Under the pieces are notes generated by a model, which did no database searches, was not told where the DNA came from, and saw only the letters and a program-made list of their open reading frames with translations. DNA of 64,000 nt, from the NCBI RefSeq assembly GCF_029784155.1, contig NC_073692.1, forward strand, positions 72,227,544 through 72,291,543. Direction: 5' to 3'. The DNA comes from Uranotaenia lowii. Taxonomy: Eukaryota; Arthropoda; Insecta; Diptera; Culicidae. Of the stretch, positions 22,654 to 33,400 are shown piece after piece; position 1 is the first letter of the stretch; each line of letters begins with the position of its first letter. Made by a program: the position numbers and the translations under genes.

Positions 22654-22917
22654 GTAAGTAAGTAAGATTCAAAAATAACCATTTTTGACCTTTTCCCGGG
22701 AAATGCCATTTTATGAGTTCTCCATGAGAAGCCATAAAATGACTTCTAGGGGAGAAGTTCGAATATGGTTATTTTTTAACCGAATAAGATTCTCGAGGAG
22801 AAGTTGAAATATGGGTGTTTTTAAAGCATAATGCAAAATAAGGGAGAAGAAAAAATAAAATTTTAACAATTTTGTGTTTTTACATCTTTTTATTTAATTT
22901 TTAGATGTTCTGCTTTC

Positions 22918-23214
22918 ATGATTATAAATACAGGGGGGAAATGCAACGATTTTTGTTGTGTGGGCCTATCGGAACAGCATCGAGCTACTTACTTTCACTT
23001 TTCCGATGAAAATTCCGATCTTTTGGCTCTGATGCTAGTGATTCAGAAAAATCAGAGAGCCGATTTAGCTCGTCAGGAACAGATGAGCATTGTCCAGGAA
23101 ATAGCTGCAGCAAGGGAAATAGCTCATCTCGGTCGCCGGAACTACAATGTGTATAGCCAACTTCAAGACCTCCTCAGCTGCGGCTTCAAAGTTAACCTTG
23201 AAAAGTTTCTCTAG
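22918..23214 (+). CDS. Hypothetical small ORF, possibly an exon remnant
   Basis: A 98-residue frame follows a T-rich tract ending TTTTTAG (22904), which could be a splice acceptor. Its C-terminal 60 residues are hydrophilic with helical character, containing RQEQMSIVQEIAAAREIAHL, and use mixed codons, unlike the AT-biased noise nearby. No family was recognised. The opposite strand is also open across part of this stretch, so coding status is doubtful. Confidence 0.2.
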   Translation: MIINTGGKCNDFCCVGLSEQHRATYFHFSDENSDLLALMLVIQKNQRADLARQEQMSIVQEIAAAREIAHLGRRNYNVYSQLQDLLSCGFKVNLEKFL

Positions 23215-24933
23215 TGCAGAGAATGTTTCTGGAGAACCAAAATCGGCATTTGGACAGGCTGAAAAAATGAAATTATTAAATAAATGAAAAACAAAAACGG
23301 TCCGCAAAAAAAAAGTTACCGGTTCCGTTTTCTGCCGCTTCGTGCTAAATGCAACTGGGAGGCAGCTGTAGCACAGAATCTTTGCTGACCGCAATTCCAC
23401 TCCGGTGGGTGGAGCTTTTTGTGTTGTATACCCAATCTCAGCTCCATCCTAATATTATGGAGAATGGTCGGGATGGCCAGTTTTTGAAGCACTGTATGTT
23501 TGCTCGTTCCGGAAGTAAGTAGTACCGCGTTCGGTGCTGTTGTTTCACTGGAACTGAATCCGGACTGCCGCAGAGTCGTCCAATTGGTGCTCTGCAATTT
23601 AATTTTTTTGTTGATTGGTTGGGTTTTTAATTGGATATTCATAATGATAAAACAATTACCTTTAGAATCTCTCCAGCCTTGTTTTATTCGTACGGACAAA
23701 ATGAAAAACAAAACACGTTCGGTTCGCTCCACGGTAGCTTCCAATATGGCGAAGAAAAAACGTCATGTTTTTCAACCATTTTGTGGTTCATACACGAGAA
23801 CTTGATAAATGGTTGAATTTTAACATAGAAAAATTCCTAAAAAATAACCATATTGATAGTTTTAGAGCAAACACCATAAAATGGTCATTCTATAAACATA
23901 ATTGGTTAAATGAAAACGAGCGTGCATTCAATATCCCTCCACAGTCAAGACGCGACACGACGCTCTTACCGGTAACAATGAAACGATTTCAAATTTCAAA
24001 CATTCATAATAAATGAGGTAAAGTGTTTCAATTTCGGATTCGCTTTCCTTCCCCGGGAAGATTTGTGCCGAGCCGAGTCTTTTGAGGTGAAAAGAAGGTA
24101 AGTGTTTTTTTTTTACCTCACCAATCCCGAAAGGAAAAGTTCATCCAAGCTGAAGCTTTGGTTGTTCAAAGCGCGGGGATAAAATATTGGGTTCCCGTCT
24201 TACCCACTTGAGATAGTGATTTTCAAAAACTGGTAAAAAATCTTCATTTTTGGTCTATTTTCCTTCAGCATCAAATAAACATATCAAAAATTATTTAAAA
24301 AGTCCGCTCTATGGCACCCAAAAGTTAAAAGCTTTCAATTCATTGAATTTAAACTAAAACGCTGGATGAGAACTCCTTCACAAAAATTCCAATCAAAATT
24401 TATTCGCGATACCTACTATTTCACCTCCAGAATTATTCTTATTTTCTTCTACATTTCTGTTCGGAATTTCTTTTATTCATCCCGGATAAGGAACCGACAA
24501 TTCGGGGAATTTCCGGAAAGCAACTCTGGGTTTAAGAATTGGAACCGGAATAAACGGTACAAGCTTTGCTGGGATAGTTTCGGTCTCCACTTTTCTTCCA
24601 AAAGGAACGAGTGGCTTCCAGTCCTAGACAGCACTACCTTCATTGAGGATGAACGTTGCCGGGATTCAAAATGAGAAATGATTTATCTTTTCGTGTATGC
24701 AGCTGGAGCAGAGGCAAAAGGTGCAGAGGGAGCTGCATTTTGATGCTGTGATGTCAGGGATTGGGACTGGTGGCGCTGGAATGCTGAGGTTAGGAGAGTT
24801 TGGCTTGCAGCTGATGAAATGGTTTGATATTTGATTGCGATTGCTGATGCTAGATGAGGTATGTTTTTGAGCAAGGTGGTTATTATAAATATTATAGTAT
24901 GAATGTCAACAGAAAGCTTTCATAAGATAAAGT

Positions 24934-25080
24934 ACGACTTCTAGATGTACCTAGTCAATTGCAATCGAACTGCATCTTGTGATGGCAATGAGGTTCTGCT
25001 GTTTTCTCATATAAGGGAGAAGCAAACTTTAGGCGCCTAAAGAAGAATACTGATGATATCCAATATTTTAACAAATTTAT
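24934..25080 (+). repeat. Direct repeat, left copy (pairs with 26829-27003)
   Basis: Both copies share AGTCAATTGCAATCGAACTG, then CTTGTGAYGGCA and CTGTTTTCTCATAT, and later GAATACTGATG and CAACAAATTT, in the same order. The left copy is shorter by an internal gap. They bracket the truncated RTE copy. Confidence 0.75.
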
Positions 25081-25394
25081 GTATCCATACTATATGCACA
25101 TTTACAGTAGAGTGCCCCAAATCACCCGACATTTGGAAAAGTTATGCGCTGCAGGCTTAAATTGATCCTAGGCCTAGTAAAAGGTCTCATGCCAAATTTG
25201 GACCAGATCGGATTACCGGAAGGGGTCGCTTAGGGGAGGGGGAGCCTAAAGTTTGTATGGAATTTTGGGACATTTTGTTCGAGAGAAACATGAAAATCCA
25301 GTTTTGACGTAGAACTGCCTCTTACGGCAACACTATACGGGTACAAATTGAAATTCACGAAAATAGCTTCTTGAACGGACATCTCTTCAAAACA

Positions 25395-26768
25395 TCAAAA
25401 ACAATTAAATCCAACAAAGCACCTGGGATCGATTGCATCCCTGCTGAAATGCTGAAAGCCGACCCTGCATTGTCAGCGCAAATGTTGCACCGTCTTTTCG
25501 CTGACATCTGGGATACTGCAACATTCCCGGCCGACTGGATGCAGGGTATCCTCGTAAAGGTACCGAAGAAAGGAGACCTGACAGAGTGCGGTAACTGGCG
25601 AGGCATAACTTTGATCTGTACAACCCTCAAAGTACTCTGCAAAGTGATCCTTAACAGGATCCAGGAGAAAACACTCCGACGGCAACAAGCTGGATTTCGA
25701 TCCGGGCGATCATGTGTGGACCACATCACAACGCTACTAATCATACTGAAACAAATCAACGAATTCCAGGACTCTCTTCTGCTGGTGTTCGTTGATTTCG
25801 AAAAAGCGTTTGACCGACTTAACCATGAAAACATCTGGGCGGCTTTAAGGCGACGAGGAGTCCCTGAGAAACTAGTCCATTTCATCGAAGCACAATACGA
25901 GGCATTTTTCGTGCAAGGCCTTGCGCGATGGTGTCTTGTCCGAGCCAAGCCCGGTAACTGCTGGAGTGAGACAAGGATGTATCTTATCACCGCTACTTTT
26001 TCTAATCGTAATGGACGAGATTCTGACTGGATCGATCGACTGTGTGTGTACCGAACCGAGGATTACCGTGGAATCCTTCAACAATGGAGCAACTGAACGA
26101 CCTTGACCTGGCTGACGATATTGTTTTGCTCGCCCAAACACAACCTGATACGCAGAGCAAACTCGACGACCTCACCGAAAGTTCCAAGGCAGCAGGTCTC
26201 ATAGTCAATGTCGGAAAGACCAAGCCGATGGAGATCAACACAGGAAATCCCTCCAGTTTCATGGTAGCTAGGCAACAGATTGAGAAAGTGGAGTGCTTCC
26301 AGTATCTTGGTAGCCAGATAACGCCTGACATCGGTACCAGGAAAGACATCGAAACCCGGATCAGAAAGGCCCGATTTGCGTTTGCGAGTCTCCGAAACAT
26401 CTGGAGGTCACGTCAGATCTCTCTTTGAACGAAAATCCGAATCTTCCACTCAAACGTCGAATCCGTATTGCTGTACGGGTGCGAAACTTGGTGCACATAT
26501 GCGGTAACGACGCGAAAACTGCAAGTATTTGTAAACCGCTGCCTGCGGAATATCATCCGCGCTCGGTGGCCTGGCAACTGGATCTCAAATGAGGAATTAC
26601 ATCGTCGGTGTCATCAAAGGGCGCTAGATTCGGGAACATAAGTGGAGATGGATTGGGCACACGCTGCGAAAAGATGAAAACGAGATTTGCAGAGAGGCGC
26701 TAGAATGGAATGCAGAAGAATCTCGGCTGGGACCGGAGGATCGGCGCGGGATCATTAAGTAAGTAAGT
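25395..26768 (+). mobile_element. 5'-truncated, internally deleted RTE copy 2
   Basis: Homology to the full-length element starts at the equivalent of about 21143 and ends with GATCATTAAGTAAGTAAG. It retains much of the reverse transcriptase: NKAPGIDCIP near 25411, FVDFEKAFDR near 25787, and LADDIVLLAQ near 26108. It lacks 9 bp at about 25671, has small shifts near 25905 and 26040, a stop near 26426, and a large 3' deletion near 26720. It cannot encode a working protein. Sequence similarity to the intact copy is high, so it is a young dead copy. Confidence 0.92.
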
Positions 26769-26828
26769 TAATTATGACCCCAAAAAAGCTACGATTTGAC
26801 GTTTCTCTCGCAAACCAACCAATTACAC

Positions 26829-27003
26829 ACGACGTTTAGATGTAGTCAATTGCAATCGAACTGCGTCTTGTGACGGCATAAGCTTCTACTGTTTTCTCAT
26901 ATTTTATTTACGTAGTTTTCCGTCTCACGACATAACGTGATGAAAAATACTCATGCATCTGTTGAGTAGAATACTGATGTTATCGAATGTTTCAACAAAT
27001 TTT
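26829..27003 (+). repeat. Direct repeat, right copy (pairs with 24934-25080)
   Basis: It shares the ordered words described for the left copy, with an extra 60 bp or so between CTCATAT and GAATACTGATG. It may represent two independent copies of a dispersed repeat or a duplicated insertion site. Confidence 0.7.
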
Positions 27004-27087
27004 CGAATCAACTCTACAGCGGTAAGTGTTCTAAATGCGCCTAGCGGGTTAAATGCGTCAACGGCCGTTGGACGAAATGGCTGATCA

Positions 27088-27430
27088 AGGGTGAACACAA
27101 AATTATTGCGACACCGAAAATGTCATGCCAATTTTATAATAACGTATAGAATAAAAAAAAATTTAAGGGTAGTTTTATACATATATTTACTTCAAAAATC
27201 AAAAGAAAAGTAAATCGATGGAACCTGGAGTGTAAAGTAGAATGCATTTTCGCTTAATGCCCTCCATCAAAGTCTTTACAGTGTCGTCCGGTAGCAGTTT
27301 ATTTCCATTTTCTTAACATGTCCTTCTTATCTTGGACTGTCTTCTTGCTCTTCTGAAGTTCCCGCTTCATTATTGCCCAGTACTGCTCCACCGGGCGCAG
27401 CTCCGGAGAGAATTGACCTCATATCACTGA
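27088..27430 (-). mobile_element. Mariner 3' fragment (GGGTGAACAC family)
   Basis: The outer end reads GGGTGAACACAAAATTATTG, matching the terminus of the mariner at 47131. On the minus strand, bases about 27430-27290 give SPELRPVEQYWAIMK followed by RELQKSKKTVQDKKDM, the C-terminal signature with the third catalytic acidic residue of mariner transposases. Downstream is LPDDTVKTLMEGIKRKC in another frame. Everything upstream of about 27430 is missing, so it is a truncated relic. Confidence 0.8.
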
Positions 27431-28034
27431 TACACTGATATAACTCTGCACCACATTTCCATCAACCAAAGGTTCGTGTCTTAACTGCTTAGTAAGTGAT
27501 TAATACACTGGAAGTGAAGGTGCTAGCATTCAAAAATTACTCCACGTGTTCTAATGACACGTAGAAAAATATATAGAAATTTCATTCCCCCTTATTCTGC
27601 GCCGCGCGTGAGGTGACGATAGTCGAGTCACCCTACACGGTAATTTTAAAATATTCAGAGACTGATTTGATTCGATTCAGGAGTCGCACCACGTATGAAG
27701 ATGAAAACAACTGAGTGGGAAACCTTCAAAACTCTAACTTGTTTTCATTTAGCTAGTTCCAAATCCTGGAACTTAGCAAAGACGCACACTTTTTCGAGCA
27801 AAATAGATGAAAACAACTCAGAGAGATCCAAAACACAAAATGATTGTTTGGATGCGACGCTTGGAGTGTAGTTGACGAAAAAATAATGGTAAGTACAGTG
27901 TATTTAAAATTCAGATAATTATGATGTGATTTCTAATGAAAAATTCAACTAATTATTTTTTCTTAAAGTAATCGTTATGGAAGCAGCGGCAACGGGTAAG
28001 ATTTTAAAATTCACGAGTTTTGTTTATTTTCAGC
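27431..28034. other. Unassigned sequence
   Basis: No gene or element end was recognised in this stretch. Confidence 0.5.
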
Positions 28035-28054
28035 CATACTCAATCTAGGTTTCC

Positions 28055-28098
28055 ACTAACTAGCGAATAGCGGATTAGCGCTTTTGTGCCGGACACTG
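28055..28098 (+). mobile_element. Right-end fragment of the CAGTGTTCGGCA hAT family
   Basis: These 44 bp closely match the right terminus of the intact hAT MITE at 44011-44054: ACTAACTAGCGAATAGCGGA through TTTTGTGCCGGACACTG. The left part of the element is absent. Confidence 0.85.
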
Positions 28099-29348
28099 CA
28101 GAATACTTAATTTTACAAAACATTTTGAGAATCGATTATTTCATGGTTTTCTATGTGATAACATCATTAAATCTTTTGACTGATTCCTTTTCAGCCTTCA
28201 TTTTATTAAATATTTGATAAAAATTATTGTTATTGATTATTTTATCATTTGGTTTTTTTTTCTGTTTATTGATGATATATGTTACTCAAATGTTTTTTTT
28301 GTGTTTAAACAAGTTTCATTAATTTATTTTAATTTTGATTTGGTAGCAGCTCTCAGCCTCTGTACAACTATATTCGTTTTCGTAGCAAGCAGACTTTTCT
28401 TAAAAAATGCTTAGTTTTTATGTCATATCATATCTCAAATGCTACATTTTTTTGCAATCAACTGCAGCTCAATTTTTAACACATCTCGCCCACTGATCGA
28501 TCGTTTATTTAATAACGTTCGCAAATCAACACATTAAAATTTATTTACATTTAACCTTATTTCCAGCTTACATCATTATATTGTATTATATGGTATTATA
28601 TTGTATTATATCGAATTATGTGTTATGATATTATATTATATTTTATCAAATCATAATTCTCCCAGAATATTGATCCACAATGCAGTTTGAATCTAAAAAA
28701 AAAAGATATAACGTATAATAAATCGTAAATTAATCAATTTATTGTTTAACAGCCAATCCTTATCATTCAATTGAATATTCTTTTATACTTTTTGTTTTTT
28801 TCAGTGATTTGTATGCTTATGTTTTAGTGAAATTACTAAAATTGTGTGTTTTTATCAATTTATATATACCATACCATCCTTTCAGAAAAATTTCGAGAAA
28901 CAGACATACTCAATCAGAAACGTTTGTTATTGGTTATACTGCTGTATAGTGTACTTATAATTTAAAATTTTAATTTCTGTTTATTTTGTTGAGTGCAGTT
29001 TATTTTGAAAAAAAAAGAAGATTTCTACAAAATATTGTTATAAGTACTTATTTAGATTCATTTGCTTAATTAAACATATTTCTCAATTACTTTAGGAAAA
29101 TATCTCATGTCCAATAAGATGAAGCAGAACGGACAAGCAGTTGTATTTTAACCCATTATTTGTATAATATATGGATATTCAAATCACTGTTTTTCAAAAA
29201 AAAAAATCAAAGTTTATTAACGATATTTATATTTCAGCTCCTGAGATCAACTTAAACATATTATCCTGTATTTGCAATCCATAAGATCAATATTGATTGG
29301 TAATATAATAAAAACAAATAAATCAAACCATAAACTAAATACGAGTCA

Positions 29349-29436
29349 ATCTTTTATTGGGCGTATTAGGGTACTTATTGTATATAATTAGCCAATTGTA
29401 TATAATAAGTACCTAGATATGTCAACAATAAAAGAT
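29349..29436. repeat. Imperfect 88-bp hairpin
   Basis: ATCTTTTATTG (29349-29359) pairs with CAATAAAAGAT (29426-29436). Further in, GTACTTATT (29371-29379) pairs with AATAAGTAC (29404-29412), and TATATAATTA-type sequence continues the stem. Confidence 0.7.
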
Positions 29437-29791
29437 GGAAAGTCTAATCATAATTACATGACCCATTTGGTCATGCGGCTATGATTGGGCGGGGCTTATT
29501 GGCAATGAAAGTAGCCTCGGGATGTGCAGCTGCCATTCTGAAATGGGTTACTGGAATTTCAATAGAGCTAACACTATCAGCACCCGCGATTGAACAATGT
29601 TAATCAAATAGATTAACATTGGCTCTTTTGCATAACATACCTGTCAGCTCAGGGGGTCGTTGAATGGATAATACATACATACATACATACTCAATCTAGG
29701 TTTCCTCTCCAGGTCTATTTCAGCCGGATACCGCATGGGAATCTAGTTCCCATCCGCAAGAATTCTCATTCGAGCCAGATCGACTATTTCG

Positions 29792-30055
29792 ATGGTGGCA
29801 ATAATGGAGTCGATGGCAGCGGCAGGTTCCTCTCCCTCCGAGGGAAAACAGTCGAAATGGAGGAACATTTATCGTGAAAATATTATAGACCGGGTCGCCT
29901 ATGACAGCAAGTGGCGGCGACAAAAGTTGGGAGTTCCGGCTGACCAACAGACCAATCAGGACGTCCTCCAGGATACGCAATCGAAAAATTTGCCGGGTGG
30001 CAGGAGGACAATGTTGGTTGCCACTCACCAACTTGTGAAAAAAAACGACGGGTAA
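29792..30055 (+). CDS. Hypothetical ORF, possible first coding exon
   Basis: An 87-residue frame starts at ATG 29792; the next in-frame stop upstream is at about 29742. Base composition is clearly more balanced than in the AT-rich flanks. The product is hydrophilic and rich in Lys, Arg and Gln, with SKWRNIYRENIIDRVAYDSK near residue 21. No domain was recognised. The stop coincides with a good splice donor, GGTAAATATT, so the coding part could continue in a downstream exon outside or further along the window. It abuts a LINE tail, so it may also be part of an old element. Confidence 0.3.
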   Translation: MVAIMESMAAAGSSPSEGKQSKWRNIYRENIIDRVAYDSKWRRQKLGVPADQQTNQDVLQDTQSKNLPGGRRTMLVATHQLVKKNDG

Positions 30056-32150
30056 ATATTTCACGCATTCAATTTAGTTTAATTTAGTATCGAAATTTCA
30101 AATAATTTCTAAAAAAATAGAAATTTTAATAATTTTGAGTTGTTTTGGCTCAGATCGTTCAGATGCTCCTTAAAAATGCCTGATTGAAAACAACTCAGAA
30201 TACCCCTACTATTCATTTCTGAGTTGTGCCGTTCTAATCAAAATTTGAGTTTTCCCAGTTTTGGCGCGTTTTGAATTGCTTTTCTTCAAATCTGAGTCAA
30301 GGAGAATTAGAGTGTAGTCACCCGATTCCAGTAGTCACTTTAGGTGACAAACGTCTTTTAGAATGAACTTTTTGAGTTCTTATCCTTATCTAGTAGTCAG
30401 CTGGACATGACCCTCTCGGTTGCTATGGTTTTCAATTTGTGTTATGTTTTCCTCCCAGTGAAAATAATGTCCCGATGGTTGAAATGTACTAGATTCACTG
30501 AGCTTTGAAATTTGAGGAACAAAATTTGAATAGTGCCAACATATGAAAATCAATTCTTCTTATTCAAAAAAAAAGTTTAAGAGTTTTCAAGAATTTATTT
30601 TAGCAAATGAATAAAAGTTATAGATTTAAAGACTTTCAAATCAAAACGTTCTTCATCTTATTGAGGAAAAAATCGCAGTTCTTTAAAAAAGCATCTTCTT
30701 GTGAACGATTTAGTGTAGGCAATTTATTAGAGGATATACATTTTAGATCATCTGAAATTTCTTCAAATTTTCCCTTTGGATAAAATTTTCAAAGGGTCTT
30801 CAATAAGAATGGAATTGATCCGATACATTGAAACTAAAATTTAAACTTACTGAGTTACATAACTCTTCAAGAAAAATATTTTCAAATTTTTAATTGAAAA
30901 TTGAATGATTTGCGAAAAATTTGTAATTTAGCTATTGGTATCATTACATGATCGGGAAACGAACCAGACTCGCGCCAGCCTATCCGCTTGATCACATCGG
31001 TGCTATCATTATGTCCAAAGCATTAAATTCTGGTTTCAAATCAAAATTGAAAATCGCTTTCGTTTTCTGTGTTTTCTGAAAAAATGAAGTTAATTTCGTA
31101 AACTTGACTTCTTAGTATTTATTTTTAAGCAAATTTTTAGTTCAGGATAAGGAACATCATTTTAAATACATTATTGATGACTTGCCAGAAAGAGGAATGA
31201 CTCAAAACCTTGAAAATCTGGATTCGGTATTTTGAATTTTGAAACAATCGAGAGTTAGGGTTAAAATCGATATTATTATTTGTTGATTTAAATAAAGTGT
31301 TTTAATCGGCTAAGAGTGTTATTTATTACAATGAAAAACGAAAAATAATGAGGTTGAATCGTCAAATAATTCCCTGGAAAGTCTTAAATAAAAAGAAGCC
31401 AAACTATAATATTTCAAATTTTTGTCCTATTCTTAAAGAGTGTTATTGAATTTGAATTTTTTTGACACATACATCTGAGAGATACAACCTTAACAGGATG
31501 ATTTCTGACAACTAAATTATCCCAAGTTAAGAAGAAAAGATAAAACAGAAAACCTAGAGGCGTACTCTCAACAATAATGTTAACTCGGTTATTTGTGAAA
31601 TTTTTTTTAACAAGGATCATTAAAAATGTAGCTATGAGTCAGTTTTAAAATGTTTCAAAATTCAGGTAAAAAATTGTTGCAGTGCTGTTTCTATGCCATT
31701 AATACAAACTAACTAGTACTGAAAGTCGTGTTCCTTAGCCCCTGTTGTTATTAAATTTTTGAAAAAATGTCATTTTTTTTTCTTTAGCGATAAAGTTTTC
31801 TGTTGTACAAAAGTTGTATATAATCAGATAAAAAAGAAAAAAAGAAAAAAAAGAAATAAAAATGAAAAAATAAAATAAAAAAAAAACAAAATGGAAAAAA
31901 ACACGAAGAAAAAAAACGATAAAGTTTTCTGTTGAACAAAAGTTGTACATAATTATAAAACTAAGCTTCTGAGAATTGTATAGCAGAAAAAGGTTTTAAA
32001 CCTGTTCATTTGTATAATTCAAATTAAAATATGGTTTTCGGAACTGTTCTGGTCGAAAACCCTTTTCCCAGCAGAGGAAATCTACTGCACAGTCGGCGAA
32101 ACCGTTCTCCGTTTATTTTCATTCAATTCGCTGTAGAGAACAATAGCGTT
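30056..32150. other. AT-rich stretch without recognisable genes
   Basis: Only short AT-driven frames occur. The one clear structure is the repeated segment at 31788-31957. Confidence 0.55.
31788..31957 (+). repeat. Direct repeat flanking an A-rich tract
   Basis: CGATAAAGTTTTCTGTTGTA followed by CAAAAGTTGTATATAAT (from about 31788) recurs from about 31917 as CGATAAAGTTTTCTGTTGAA followed by CAAAAGTTGTACATAAT. The 35-bp copies are about 130 bp apart and enclose an A-rich stretch. Confidence 0.75.
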
Positions 32151-32159
32151 GATGATTGT

Positions 32160-33400
32160 TTATGACTGAGATTGTTTTTTTCTTTTTCTCGGGATTTTCA
32201 TCCCGAAGGATGATTCATCCCTCTTTCTTCCGGGGCAGTTGTTTTTGTTGTTGTCGCTTTTGTTTTGTTTTTCTTTTTACATTTCTGCAAAAAGATTGGT
32301 CATACGAAGGAATGACAGCACTTTTTCCTCCTCATCTGGGTCGTTGGAAAGAATTTCTCGTAGGCTGTTTGCAAGTTGCTCGACTGTTCGGGCTTGTTGG
32401 TGAAATAGGCATTGCGTTAAGATGTGTTTAACAGTTAGTGGCACATTACAGGCATGGCATACGGGGGAGTCTTCTTTTCCCATTAAGTGACCATGGGTCA
32501 GCCTTGTATGACCAATACGCAGCCGTGTCAGGGTTCGTCGTTCAAGGAATGCCTTCCGGTCGTTCCATCTTGAAGTGCAGTTCTTTACCTCTCTCAGTTT
32601 GTTGTCTCGGCATACGTTCCACTCATGACTCCAAGCGAGAGAAAGCTGTTCCTTTAGCCAGTGGATAGCATCTTTGGGAGGGATGGGTATATTTGGTGGT
32701 TCTTGTTGACTGCCTTCAGTAGCTAATCGGTCTGCGGTTTCATTGCCCGGGATATTGGTGTGTCCGGGAATCCAGCACAAGATTATGTTTTTCTGGATGG
32801 CAAGGCGGGATAAGTCATGGATCCAAGGATGCTTAATATTTCCGGCCAAAACAGCTTTTAGGACACTGGCCGAGTCAGAAAAAATAACAGACCCGGATTG
32901 GGGGCACATGTCTTCAGCTGCTTTCAGAATAGCGAAGGCTTCGGAACTGAAGACAGAACACATTGAGGGTAATGCAAGTGCTAGGCTGCCAGTACTACAA
33001 AATATCCCGCATCCAACACGGCCATCAGCGGACTTAGAACCGTCCGTGTAAAGTTTGGGAAGATCTTTGTATTTTCTCTCGACGAGTTGAAGTAAAAAGG
33101 ACTGGGCGATTACAGAACTTTCTCGAGCGCGTAATTTAGAAAGCAGGCTTAGATCCACTTGTGGGATTGGCGAATCGTATTTCCATTGTCTAGGTTCGGG
33201 ACGAGCAGCTTTTGCAGGGAGAGATGTGCTGTGCTTCTGTAGGAAGTCCTCAGCTCGTCTGATCATGGGGACAGTTGAGTCACGTTGGTAGGATAACCAG
33301 CGAATGGCTTTATGCGTTAGGTTCTGGGATAGGACGTATTGAAAAGGATGTTGCCCACTTTCATCATGACTGAGATGATGATTAACTCGGTACAAAGGTT
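32160..33400 (-). mobile_element. 3' half of an I-clade LINE
   Basis: The minus strand carries an RNase H domain and a Cys/His motif (32277-33395), followed by a short A-rich 3' region with CAACAACAAAAACAACTGCC and a small hairpin (GGGATGAAAATCCC). An RNase H after the reverse transcriptase is typical of I-superfamily elements. The copy is 5'-truncated: the reverse transcriptase proper is missing or unrecognisable upstream of 33400. Confidence 0.75.
32277..33395 (-). pseudogene. I-clade LINE ORF2 C-terminus: RNase H and Cys/His motif
   Basis: This is an open frame of 372 codons with no ATG at its boundary, so it is a 5'-truncated C-terminal piece. The RNase H catalytic acidic residues are visible: Asp118 in LYTDGSK, Glu152 in FSSEAFAI, Asp174 in IFSDSASV and Asp222 in GNETADRLA, with WIPGHTNIPGN just before the last. 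The domain would remove the RNA strand after copying. About 100 residues later comes TRLRIGHTRLTHGHLM, then a C-x2-C-x8-H-x4-C type motif within CHACNVPLTVKHILTQC, common at the C-terminus of I-clade proteins. The frame is unbroken, so the insertion is fairly recent although truncated. Confidence 0.85.

Larger units (their letters stand above)
19251..22665 (+). mobile_element. Full-length RTE-clade LINE with 12-bp target duplication
   Basis: GATTCAAAAATA flanks the element on both sides (19239-19250 and 22666-22677). The 3' end is a TAAGTAAGTAAGTAA tandem tail rather than poly(A), as in RTE elements. The 3.4-kb body has a 5' region of about 440 bp, then one long ORF (19690-22653) with endonuclease and reverse transcriptase. 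The stop codon is the first TAA of the tail. The body is much more GC-rich than its surroundings. Intact ORF, intact TSD and high similarity to two broken copies nearby argue for a recent insertion that could still be mobile. Confidence 0.93.
22678..25394. other. Mostly unassigned sequence between RTE copies
   Basis: Apart from the weak ORF at 22918-23214 and the direct repeat at 24934-25080, nothing can be named. Bases 23316-23744 hold a 142-codon minus-strand frame without known motifs, and 24683-24874 a short Ala/Ser/Gln-rich minus-strand frame. Bases 25105-25300 look like a dispersed repeat start (AGAGTGCCCCAAATCACC). Confidence 0.45.
28055..29690 (+). mobile_element. LINE-type insertion with (CATA)n tail and 20-bp flanking repeat
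   Basis: CATACTCAATCTAGGTTTCC occurs at 28035-28054 and again at 29686-29705, bracketing this interval as a long target duplication would. The right end is a microsatellite tail, GGATAATACATACATACATAC, as in tailed LINE or SINE elements. The 250 bp before the tail (29440-29690) are GC-richer and contain a hairpin, AATGTTAATC/GATTAACATT, at about 29596-29620. The left end starts with a piece of an unrelated hAT MITE. No coding region was seen, so this is a short 3' fragment, probably with later insertions. Confidence 0.6.

Noticed and set aside
23065..23744. Minus-strand two-exon gene with a GTAAC...TTTTTCAG intron at about 23253-23321
   Set aside because: The splice signals are reasonable, but joining the exons puts the second one out of its open frame, and the plus strand is also open here.
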